A stretch of DNA of 64,000 nt, from NCBI GenBank assembly GCA_946482365.1, contig CAMLQY010000010.1:6067-70066 (forward strand). Direction: 5' to 3'. The position numbers and the translations under genes are program-made. The stretch is from an uncultured Actinomycetes bacterium (lineage in GTDB: Bacteria; Actinomycetota; Thermoleophilia; Solirubrobacterales; 70-9). Each line of letters starts with the position of its first letter. The first letter of the stretch is position 1. The notes under the pieces were generated by a model, which saw only the letters and a program-made list of their open reading frames with translations, had not been told where the DNA came from and searched no databases. Below are positions 57,559 through 64,000 of this stretch, piece by piece.

Positions 57559-58724
57559 GTCGCACCGCCCTCCGCGATCGCCTCGGGCCCGAGCTGGTCC
57601 GGGCTCGTGTAGCCGCATAGCGCCATCGTCAGGTCGAGCTCGGCGAGGATCATCTTGAGGACGGTTTCGACGCCCTGCTGGCCCTCCAGGGCGAGGCCCC
57701 AGACGTAGGGGCGGCCGAGGCAGACGGCGTCGGCGCCGAGGGCGAGCGCCTTGATCGCGTCGGCGCCGCCGCGGATGCCGCTGTCGAAGAGGACCGCGAG
57801 ATCGTCGCCGGCGGCTTCGGCAATGGGGGGAAGGGCGTCGAGGGAGCCGATCGCGCCGTCGACCTGGCGGCCGCCGTGGTTGGAGACGACGATGCCGTCG
57901 ATCCCCCGGGCGACGGCCTCGCGGGCGTCGCCGGCGTGCTGGATGCCCTTGACCACGATCGGCAGCTCGGTCTGCTCGCGCAGCCAGGCGAGGTCGTCCC
58001 AGCTGAGCGCGGGGTTTGCCTGCACGCCGAGGAAGTGGCCGGTGGCCATCCCGGGGTCCTCCTCCGGCGCCTTCTCCAGGGCGGCGCGGAAGACGGGGTC
58101 CTGGAAGTAGTTGGCGACCCCCATCCCGTTGAGGAAGGGCAGCCAGGCCTGCTGCAGGTCGCGCGCCTTCCAGCCGGGGATGAAGGTGTCGACCGTGAGC
58201 ACGATCGCGCCGTAGCCGGCCTCCTCGGCGCGCTTGACGAAGCTCTCGGCCAGCTGCCGGTCGTTGGGCCAGTAGAGCTGGAACCAGCGGGGACCCGCGC
58301 CGCCCGCCTCGGCTATCTCCTCGAGGCTGAAGTGCGACGCGGTGCTGATGATCATCGGCACCCCGATCGCGGCCGCCGCCCGGGCGCTCGCCAGCTCGCC
58401 GTCCTCGTGGACGATCTTCTGCACCCCGATCGGCGCCAGCATCAGGGGCGCCGGCATCGCCGTGCCGAGGATGGTGGTGGAGAGGTCGCGCGCGGATACG
58501 TCGCGCAGCATCCGCGGCACGATGCGGCGGCGCCGGAACGCCTCGCGATTGGTGTCCATCGTGTGCTCGCTGCCGGCGCCGGCGAAGACATAGTTGGCTG
58601 CCCGCTCGTCCATCGCCTCGGCGGCTCGCCGCTCCAGCTCGGCGACGGAGACCGGGATCGAGGGGGTCTCGCCCCCGAGCCCCCGTGCGTAGATCTCGCG
58701 GTAGTAGTCGGCGAAGTCGGCCAT
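57555..58724 (-). CDS. FMN-dependent alpha-hydroxy acid oxidase/dehydrogenase
   Basis: 389 residues. TIM-barrel flavoprotein of the lactate 2-monooxygenase/LldD/glycolate oxidase family: VPRMLRDVSARDLSTTILG, MLAPIGVQKIVHEDGE, RWFQLYW, TVDTFIPGWKARD, IVVKGIQH, and the catalytic SNHGGRQVDGAIGS. It resembles mycobacterial lactate monooxygenase most. Converts lactate or another 2-hydroxy acid to a 2-oxo acid or acetate plus CO2. TAGCCT (58740-58735) ten bases before the ATG. First of a two-gene operon. Confidence 0.92.
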   Translation of the reverse strand: MADFADYYREIYARGLGGETPSIPVSVAELERRAAEAMDERAANYVFAGAGSEHTMDTNREAFRRRRIVPRMLRDVSARDLSTTILGTAMPAPLMLAPIGVQKIVHEDGELASARAAAAIGVPMIISTASHFSLEEIAEAGGAGPRWFQLYWPNDRQLAESFVKRAEEAGYGAIVLTVDTFIPGWKARDLQQAWLPFLNGMGVANYFQDPVFRAALEKAPEEDPGMATGHFLGVQANPALSWDDLAWLREQTELPIVVKGIQHAGDAREAVARGIDGIVVSNHGGRQVDGAIGSLDALPPIAEAAGDDLAVLFDSGIRGGADAIKALALGADAVCLGRPYVWGLALEGQQGVETVLKMILAELDLTMALCGYTSPDQLGPEAIAEGGAT

Positions 58725-58829
58725 CGCGCCGGGAAGGCTAGCGTTATTTACCCGCTATTCGGTAAGGATGTGTAGATCAATCGCTGGCTTGGGTTTCCCG
58801 GGCGGGTCCGGAGGGGCAGAGTCCCCGCT

Positions 58830-59396
58830 ATGAGACTCCCAACGTTTCTTCTCGTCGCGGCGCTCGCGCTGCTCGTTTCCGCGCCCGCCGCCTCCACTCA
58901 CAAGATCGTCGGTCGCGACGGCAAGATCCACGCCTGCTACAGGGTCAAGGGCAAGCCGAAAGGTGCCCTGCGAGTGGTTCGCAGCCACAAGGTGCGATGT
59001 CGCCGGGGCGAGCGCAAGATCGCCTGGGCGGTTGCCGCGGTGAGCGGTGCCGCAGGCGCCGGCGGAGCGCAGGGGACGCAGGGCGGGGAAGGGCCTTCCG
59101 GTGACTCGGCGCTGGCCGCGAAACTGACCGAACAGGTCAACTCCCTCTCGGCCCGGGTCGACAGCCTCGAATCGACGCTGGCCGGGGTCACGAACGCCGA
59201 CCTGCTCGCCGCGATCGACTCGCTGCCGGCGATCGACTCGCTCTGCGAACAGAGCGAAGACCTGACCGAACAGGTGAACCTGCTGGGTGACGCGGTCGGG
59301 GGGCTTGGGCTGAGCCCGGCGCTGGAGGCGATCGGCCTACTCGAAATCCCGACCCTGCCTACCGAGCTGGAACCGTTCAGCTGTCCGGTTCCTTGA
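58830..59396 (+). CDS. Secreted protein with collagen-like and coiled-coil parts
   Basis: 188 residues. Signal peptide (about 1-22), then a cysteine-containing basic domain (HACYRVKGKPKGALRVV...VRCRRGERKIAW), a glycine-rich GAAGAGGAQGTQGGEGPSGD tract of collagen-like type, a coiled coil (LTEQVNSLSARVDSLEST) and a C-terminal segment with two cysteines. Probably a surface or secreted trimer. Unknown function; it sits between lldD-like and tatD with no obvious relation. Confidence 0.72.
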   Translation: MRLPTFLLVAALALLVSAPAASTHKIVGRDGKIHACYRVKGKPKGALRVVRSHKVRCRRGERKIAWAVAAVSGAAGAGGAQGTQGGEGPSGDSALAAKLTEQVNSLSARVDSLESTLAGVTNADLLAAIDSLPAIDSLCEQSEDLTEQVNLLGDAVGGLGLSPALEAIGLLEIPTLPTELEPFSCPVP

Positions 59397-59430
59397 GCTG
59401 AGAAAGCGGTGGATAGTGTGGGGGTCGGCG

Positions 59431-60201
59431 ATGATCGACTCCCACACCCACCTCTTCCTCTGCGAGCGGCCCGAGGCCGAGCTGGTCGCGGCGGCGCAGG
59501 AGGCGGGCGTCGTGCGGATGCTCAACGTCGGGCTGACCCCCGCTTCGAGCGAGCTGGCGATCGCCGCCGCCGAGCGCCACGAGGGCGTCTACGCGACCGC
59601 CGGCTGCCACCCGACCGAGGCCGCCGGCTTCGACGACGCGCGCGCCGGTGAGATCGCCCGGCTAGCGGCCGAGAACGAGAAGGTGCGGGCGATCGGCGAG
59701 ACCGGGATCGACTACTACCGCGAAACGGCGAGCCGGGCCGACCAGCGGCGCTCCTTCGAGGGCCAGGTCGAGATCGCCGGCGACCGCGGCCTGCCGATCG
59801 TGATCCACGCTCGCGACCCCGACGGCGAGACCGGCGCCGTCGACGACGTCTTCTCGATCCTCGACGAGCGCGGCGACGGAGTCGCGGTGATCCTGCACTG
59901 CTTCCTCGCCCCCTGGCGCGTTCAGGACGCGATCGACCGCGGCTGGTACTGCTCCTTCTCGGGGATCGTCACCTTCCCCAGCGCCGACGAGCTGCGCGAG
60001 GCCGCGGCGAAGCTGCCCGACGAGCTCGTCCTGGTCGAGACGGATGCCCCCTACCTGGCGCCGCAGCCGGTGCGCGGCAAGCCCAACGAGCCCGCGCACG
60101 TCGTCTCCACGGCGGAGGTCGTCGCCGAGGCCCGCGGCGTCTCCTACGAGGAGCTGGAGCGGACCGTCGAGGCCAACGCGCGAACTTTGTTTGGCTGGTA
60201 G
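59431..60201 (+). CDS. tatD: TatD-family deoxyribonuclease
   Basis: 256 residues. MIDSHTHLF (metal HxH) at the start, AGCHPTEA, IGETGIDYYRE, IVIHARDPDGE, HCFLAPWR and VLVETDAPYLAPQP are the metal-binding positions of TatD metal-dependent hydrolases. DNA repair or 3'-5' exonuclease. TAGTGT 11 bases before the ATG at 59431. Followed by rsmA 3 bases after the stop. Confidence 0.94.
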   Translation: MIDSHTHLFLCERPEAELVAAAQEAGVVRMLNVGLTPASSELAIAAAERHEGVYATAGCHPTEAAGFDDARAGEIARLAAENEKVRAIGETGIDYYRETASRADQRRSFEGQVEIAGDRGLPIVIHARDPDGETGAVDDVFSILDERGDGVAVILHCFLAPWRVQDAIDRGWYCSFSGIVTFPSADELREAAAKLPDELVLVETDAPYLAPQPVRGKPNEPAHVVSTAEVVAEARGVSYEELERTVEANARTLFGW

Positions 60202-60204
60202 CCG

Positions 60205-60969
60205 ATGGTCCGGCTCGGGCAGAACTTCCTGTCCGACCCCAACCTGCTCGACGCGATAGTGCGCGACGCCGAGCTGGGCCCGGAAGAGGTAGTGCTCGAG
60301 GTGGGCGCCGGGGAAGGCGTGCTGACCGAGCGACTCGCCGCTGCCGCGGCCCACGTCCACACGGTCGAGATCGACCGCCGGCTGGAGCCGGTGCTGGCGC
60401 CGCTCGCCGCCCGCCCAGACGTCGACCTGCGCTGGGGCGACGCGCTCGAGCTGGACCTCGCCGGGCTCGATCCCGCCCCGACCGCCGTCGTCTCCAACCT
60501 GCCCTACGCGGTGGCGACGCCGGTGATCCTGCGCACGGTCGCCGAGCTGCCCTCGGTGGGGCGCTGGACGGTGATGGTGCAGCGCGAGATCGCCGACCGG
60601 CTGCGCGCCGCGCCCGGCAGCCGCGCCTATGGCTCGCCCAGCGCGACGGTCCAGCTCGCCTGTGAGGTGAAGCTGCTGCGCACGGTCGACCCCGCCGTCT
60701 TCCGGCCGCGGCCGCGGGTCGAGTCGGCGATCCTCGGCCTGCGCCGCATCGGGCCGGGCGCCGACGAGCCGACCCGTGAGCTGATCCGCGCCGCCTTCGC
60801 CCATCGCCGCAAGTCGCTCGCGCGCTCGGTCGAGCACGTCCGGCCCGGCACGCTGGCCGCGACCCGGGCGGCGCTGGAGGAGCTGGGCCTGGACCCCGGC
60901 GCCCGGGCCGAGTCGCTGGCGCCCGGGGATTTCGCCGCCCTATCCGCGAAGCTGCGGTCCAGCGCCTGA
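60205..60969 (+). CDS. rsmA: 16S rRNA dimethyladenosine transferase
   Basis: 254 residues. KsgA/RsmA: LGQNFLSDPNLLDAIV, VLEVGAGEGVLTERL (SAM loop), VEIDRRLEPVL, VSNLPYAVATPVI (NLPY catalytic motif) and a helical C-terminal domain. Dimethylates A1518 and A1519 in the last helix of 16S rRNA. Starts 3 bases after tatD. Confidence 0.96.
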   Translation: MVRLGQNFLSDPNLLDAIVRDAELGPEEVVLEVGAGEGVLTERLAAAAAHVHTVEIDRRLEPVLAPLAARPDVDLRWGDALELDLAGLDPAPTAVVSNLPYAVATPVILRTVAELPSVGRWTVMVQREIADRLRAAPGSRAYGSPSATVQLACEVKLLRTVDPAVFRPRPRVESAILGLRRIGPGADEPTRELIRAAFAHRRKSLARSVEHVRPGTLAATRAALEELGLDPGARAESLAPGDFAALSAKLRSSA

Positions 60970-60980
60970 GTTGTCCCGTC

Positions 60981-61850
60981 ATGCAGATCCACGCCCCCGC
61001 AAAGCTCAACCTCTGCCTCTACCTCGGCCCCCGGCGCGAGGACGGGTTGCACGAGCTCTGCTCGCTCTTCGAGCCGCTGACCCTCGCCGATCTGATCACG
61101 CTCCCGACATTGACCACACCAGAGGGGGGTCAAAGTCGGATGGGCGGGACGGAGCGCGACGAAGTCGTCTGTCCGGGGGTCGAGGGCGAGAACCTGGCGG
61201 CGCGGGCCCTGGAGGCGCTCCGCGAGCGGGGCTGGGAAAGGCCCCCGTTGCGGGTCGAGATCGAGAAGCGGATCCCGGTCGCGGCCGGCCTCGGCGGCGG
61301 CAGCGCCGACGCGGCGGCGGTGCTGCGGCTGGCGGCCGGGGAGGTCGCCGGGCTGGAGGAGATCGCGGCCGGGCTGGGGGCCGACGTGCCCTCGCAGCTG
61401 ACACCGGCGCTCTCCCTCGTGCGCGGCGCGGGGGAGACGGTGGAGCGCCTCCCCGAGCCGGCGCCGCATGCCGTCGTCCTGCTTCCCGACGGAGGTGGCC
61501 TCGGCACGGCCGAGGTCTTCGCCGAGGCCGACAGGCTGGGCCTCGGTCGCGGTGCCGGGGAGCTCGATGAGCTGGCGGACCGCCTGCGGGCAGCGGCCGG
61601 CGCCGGCGCCTCGCCGCTCGCCTACCCCGAGCTGCTGGTCAACGACCTCGAGCCTGCGGCACGCTCCCTGCGCCCTTCCATCGCCGACGCCCTCGACGCC
61701 CTGCGGGCGGTGGGCGCGCCCCACGCGCTGCTCACCGGCTCCGGCCCGACGGCGTTCGGCCTTTTCGAGAGCCTCGAGGCCGCCCGGGCCGCCGCGGCGA
61801 AGCTGGATGGCGCCGACGCGATCGTCTGCGAAGCGGGGCGGGCAGCGTGA
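60981..61850 (+). CDS. ispE: 4-diphosphocytidyl-2-C-methyl-D-erythritol kinase
   Basis: 289 residues. GHMP kinase of the MEP isoprenoid pathway. APAKLNLCLYLGPRREDG opening, IPVAAGLGGGSADAAAVLR (ATP loop), GADVPSQL, and LLTGSGPTAFGLF near the end. A TTGACC-type palindrome (61105-61138) lies in the coding sequence and yields TLTTPEGGQSRMGG, a stretch not expected in this family, in a loop before the ATP motif. Follows rsmA by 11 bases; its stop overlaps the next gene. Confidence 0.94.
   Translation: MQIHAPAKLNLCLYLGPRREDGLHELCSLFEPLTLADLITLPTLTTPEGGQSRMGGTERDEVVCPGVEGENLAARALEALRERGWERPPLRVEIEKRIPVAAGLGGGSADAAAVLRLAAGEVAGLEEIAAGLGADVPSQLTPALSLVRGAGETVERLPEPAPHAVVLLPDGGGLGTAEVFAEADRLGLGRGAGELDELADRLRAAAGAGASPLAYPELLVNDLEPAARSLRPSIADALDALRAVGAPHALLTGSGPTAFGLFESLEAARAAAAKLDGADAIVCEAGRAA
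61105..61138. repeat. Short palindromic repeat, copy 4 (inside ispE)
   Basis: CGACATTGACC / GGTCAAAGTCG arms (10 of 11 paired) around ACACCAGAGGGG. Similar to copy 2 in the glycosyltransferase: ATTGACCAC, a purine-rich GG block, GGGGTCAA. Frame preserved. Confidence 0.6.
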
Positions 61851-63379
61851 AGCTGCCTGGAGAGGGGAAGAGCAGGCGCAAGCGCCTGCTGCGGGCGGTG
61901 GTCGTCGCTGCGATCGTCGCCGGCTACTTCCTCGTCGGCCGGGAGCTCGGCCACATCGACCTGCAGGAGCTGCTGGAAGACATCTCCGACACGCTCGGGG
62001 CCTGGACCTACCTCCTGGTCGGCGTCTTCGCCTTCGCCGAGACCGGGGCCTTCGTCGGCCTGGTGGTCCCCGGCGAGACGACGATGCTGCTCGGCGGCGC
62101 CGTCGCGGGCCAGGGGGCGATCGACGTCTACCTGCTGATCGCGATCGCCTGGTTCACCGCCTGGGCGGGCGACACCACCAGCTTCTTCATCGGGCGCCGC
62201 CTGGGCCGGGAGTTCGTGCTTCGCCACGGGCCGCGCGTCGGGATCAGCCAGGAGCGCTTCGAGCAGGTCGAGGACTACTTCTCCCGCCACGGCGGCAAGA
62301 CGATCTTCGTCGGCCGCTGGATCGGCATCGTGCGGGCCCTCGCCCCGTTCATCGCCGGCAGCTCGAGGATGAGCTACCGCGCCTTCGTCCCCTACAGCAT
62401 CCTCGGCACCGGGCTCTGGGCCAGCGTCCACATCCTGGTCGGGTACTTCTTCTCGCGCAGCATCGAGAGCGCCGCGCACTACGCCGGCCGGGGGGCTTTC
62501 CTGCTGGCGAGCACGATCGTCGTCGTGGTCGGCATCGTCTTCGTCGTCCGCCGCCTGCGGGTCGAGCAGAACAGGCGGGACATCGTCGCCTGGATGGAGC
62601 GCCACGCGGCGACCCGCTGGGCGGTCGACCTCTCGCGCCGCTTCCGCCCGCAGCTCCAGTTCCTCTGGGAGCGGGTGACGCCGGGCGGCACCTTCGGGCT
62701 CGAGTTCACCTCGCTGATGGCGATCCTCGCCGTCTCCAGCTTCGTCCTCGTCGCCTACACCGTGATCGTCGGCGCCGAACCCGGGCCCACCCCCGGCGAC
62801 ACCACCGCGATCGACGTGGTCGAAAGGATCGACTTCGGCTGGCTCGTCGACGTCGCCAAGGCCTTCACCGACCTCGGCTCCCTCGCCGTCGTCGGCTCGC
62901 TGGCCTTCGTCTGCGCCGCCCTCCTCGCCGCTCGCCGCCGCTGGGCCGAGCTCGGCGTCCTGGTCGTGGGCATGACGATGATCGTCATCGGCGTGCACGA
63001 GCTCAAGGCCATGGTCGACCGGCCGCGCCCCGAGGGGGGCCTGGTCGGCGTCTCCGGCTCCTCCTTCCCCAGCGCCCACGCCGCCTACTCGACCTTCTAC
63101 GTCTGGCTGGCGGTGACGATCGTGATGCGGCTGAGGCAGGGGATGGCGCGCGGCGCGGCGGTCGTCGCAGGGGGGATCGCCCTGACCGCGCTGGTCGGCC
63201 TCTCCCGCGTCTACCTCGGCGTCCACTACCTCAGCGACGTCAACGCCGGCTGGGCGCTGGGGGTCGCCGCGTTCTCGCTCTGCGCGGCGGTTGCGCTGAC
63301 CATCGCCACGGTGCGTCAGAATGATGGCGATGGTCGGCCTCCCGACGATGCTGCTGGCGCTGCAGAAGATCGAACATGA
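61847..63379 (+). CDS. DedA-PAP2 fusion membrane protein
   Basis: 510 residues. Residues 1-230 form a DedA/VTT domain (FAETGAFVGLVVPGETTMLLGG, FFIGRRLGREFV, RWIGIVRALAPFIAG); residues 300-480 form a PAP2 phosphatase with KAMVDRPRP, SFPSAHAAYSTF and SRVYLGVHYLSDV motifs. Likely a lipid phosphatase (for example undecaprenyl or phosphatidate type) with a coupled flippase-like partner. GTG start overlaps the ispE stop. The last 59 bases overlap the next gene. Confidence 0.92.
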   Translation: MKLPGEGKSRRKRLLRAVVVAAIVAGYFLVGRELGHIDLQELLEDISDTLGAWTYLLVGVFAFAETGAFVGLVVPGETTMLLGGAVAGQGAIDVYLLIAIAWFTAWAGDTTSFFIGRRLGREFVLRHGPRVGISQERFEQVEDYFSRHGGKTIFVGRWIGIVRALAPFIAGSSRMSYRAFVPYSILGTGLWASVHILVGYFFSRSIESAAHYAGRGAFLLASTIVVVVGIVFVVRRLRVEQNRRDIVAWMERHAATRWAVDLSRRFRPQLQFLWERVTPGGTFGLEFTSLMAILAVSSFVLVAYTVIVGAEPGPTPGDTTAIDVVERIDFGWLVDVAKAFTDLGSLAVVGSLAFVCAALLAARRRWAELGVLVVGMTMIVIGVHELKAMVDRPRPEGGLVGVSGSSFPSAHAAYSTFYVWLAVTIVMRLRQGMARGAAVVAGGIALTALVGLSRVYLGVHYLSDVNAGWALGVAAFSLCAAVALTIATVRQNDGDGRPPDDAAGAAEDRT

Positions 63380-63596
63380 GTACGTCCTGTTCGGGGTGGC
63401 CGGGTTCGTCACGCTTGCCGCCTTCGTCGGCCTGATCCTGGTCCCGGCGGTCGGCGCCTACGGCCGGCTCTGGGAGAAGGCCGCCGCCGGGGTGCTCACC
63501 GTCTTCGTGCTTGCCGCCCTCGTCCTCCTCGGCATAGTCCTCGGCCTCGCCGTCGTCTACTACTACAACGACATCTCCAACCTCGTCAACGGCTGA
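63321..63596 (+). CDS. Two-helix membrane protein, function unknown
   Basis: Up to 91 residues with two membrane helices (VLFGVAGFVTLAAFVGLILV and GVLTVFVLAALVLLGIVLGLAVVYY). ATGs at 63321, 63324, 63330 and 63348 are all in frame; 63348 (MLLALQKIEHEY) may be the true start. It overlaps the DedA-PAP2 3' end and may be a small subunit of it. No recognised family. Confidence 0.6.
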   Translation: MMAMVGLPTMLLALQKIEHEYVLFGVAGFVTLAAFVGLILVPAVGAYGRLWEKAAAGVLTVFVLAALVLLGIVLGLAVVYYYNDISNLVNG

Positions 63597-63624
63597 ATAG
63601 AGCCTGGCTGGGGATAATGGGGCC

Positions 63625-64000
63625 ATGCCAGCGGCCTCGAAGGGGCAGGAAAAGCCCGCAAAGAAGGGGGAAGCCGGGACTCTCGACGCGCTCTCGGACG
63701 CGGTCGAGTCGGGCACCGGACTGCCCGCCGTGGCGCGCGCGGCGGCGCGGGCGCTCGACGCCAGCGTCGCCCTGATCGACCGCTCCAGCGCGGTCTTGGC
63801 GGTTGCCGGCGCCTCGCCTGACCAGGAGCGGAAGCTGCTCGCCGGGGGCGAGGGCGTGACGAGGGTGGAGCTGCGGGTCGCCGACAGCGCCGTGGGCGAG
63901 CTGCGCTACCGCGCCGCCGCTCCTCCCGAGCCGGCGATCGCGCGCATGGTGACGACGCTGCTGGCGCTGGAGCTGGAGCGCTCGCGCTCGCCGGAGTGGG
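63625..64000 (+). CDS. PucR-like transcriptional regulator, N-terminal part
   Basis: Truncated by the window end after 125 codons. Lysine-rich start (SKGQEKPAKKGE), then a small alpha/beta sensor-like domain (LPAVARAAARALDASVALIDRSSAVLAVAGAS, GEGVTRVELRVADSAVGELRYR) and a helix leading outward. This is the usual N-terminus of PucR/CdaR-type regulators with a distant C-terminal HTH, which lies beyond the window. GATAAT six bases before the ATG suggests a leaderless start. Confidence 0.6.
   Translation, partial: MPAASKGQEKPAKKGEAGTLDALSDAVESGTGLPAVARAAARALDASVALIDRSSAVLAVAGASPDQERKLLAGGEGVTRVELRVADSAVGELRYRAAAPPEPAIARMVTTLLALELERSRSPEW

Overview
This is a gene-dense, very GC-rich chromosomal window with actinobacterial character. 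It carries a PadR repressor with an MMPL/RND exporter, several small winged-helix or CxxC proteins, a eukaryote-like NADP isocitrate dehydrogenase, single-chain glycyl-tRNA synthetase, an LCP cell-wall ligase, a TetR regulator, an AMP-dependent ligase, and many GTG/TTG starts. Gene content and style suggest the class Thermoleophilia (Solirubrobacterales-like). That placement is inference; no rRNA gene is present to confirm it.

Layout. 0-3.5 kb: exporter/PadR pair, then aspartate kinase (lysC) and aspartate-semialdehyde dehydrogenase (asd). 3.5-4.4 kb: three tandem coiled-coil, tail-anchored microproteins with a shared promoter block. 4.4-14.9 kb: a TCA-cycle neighbourhood with succinate dehydrogenase of the cysteine-rich (SdhE) type, isocitrate dehydrogenase and malate dehydrogenase, interleaved with an M28 peptidase, a site-2 protease and an AidB-like flavoprotein. 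14.9-17.3 kb: an AT-hook/winged-helix DNA-binding protein, a fatty-acid desaturase and a hydroxylase. 17.3-20.6 kb: a structured non-coding stretch, then Hsp20 and Lon. 20.6-28.2 kb: glycosyltransferase, membrane protein, TetR, a GAF-domain island of lower GC, an MMPL transporter and an amidase. 28.2-36.7 kb: FAD oxidoreductase, ABC exporter, methyltransferase, lipoprotein, a YVTN/PKD secreted protein and a holin-phosphatase fusion. 36.7-40.5 kb: a small alarmone synthetase with a small partner in lower-GC DNA, an MBL hydrolase, an AI-2E transporter and a Phd/ParE-type toxin-antitoxin pair. 40.5-53 kb: R2-like oxidase fused to SCP2, acyl-CoA ligase, bile-acid-type symporter, two FKBP lipoproteins, an AlkZ-like protein, glyS and others. 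53-64 kb: ROK kinase and a housekeeping set rsmI-metG-tatD-rsmA-ispE, interrupted by a serine hydrolase, an FMN oxidase and a secreted coiled-coil protein, then a DedA-PAP2 fusion and the start of a PucR-like regulator.

Regulation. Many genes have a TANNNT hexamer 6-11 bases before the start codon and no Shine-Dalgarno sequence, which points to widespread leaderless transcripts. Genes inside operons are instead coupled by ATGA, TGATG or GTGA overlaps. A few genes (mdh, the 14.9-kb regulator, the 22.3-kb membrane protein, the R2-like oxidase, the VOC protein) have clear ribosome sites.

The most unusual features are: a family of short TTGACC...GGTCAA palindromes present between genes and also inside two reading frames (a glycosyltransferase and ispE); two very long perfect palindromes bracketing the M28 peptidase gene; the microprotein trio; the RelA/SpoT-domain gene with its 80-residue partner; and a GAF-protein/52-residue-protein pair. 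No rRNA, complete tRNA, CRISPR array, insertion sequence or phage module was seen.
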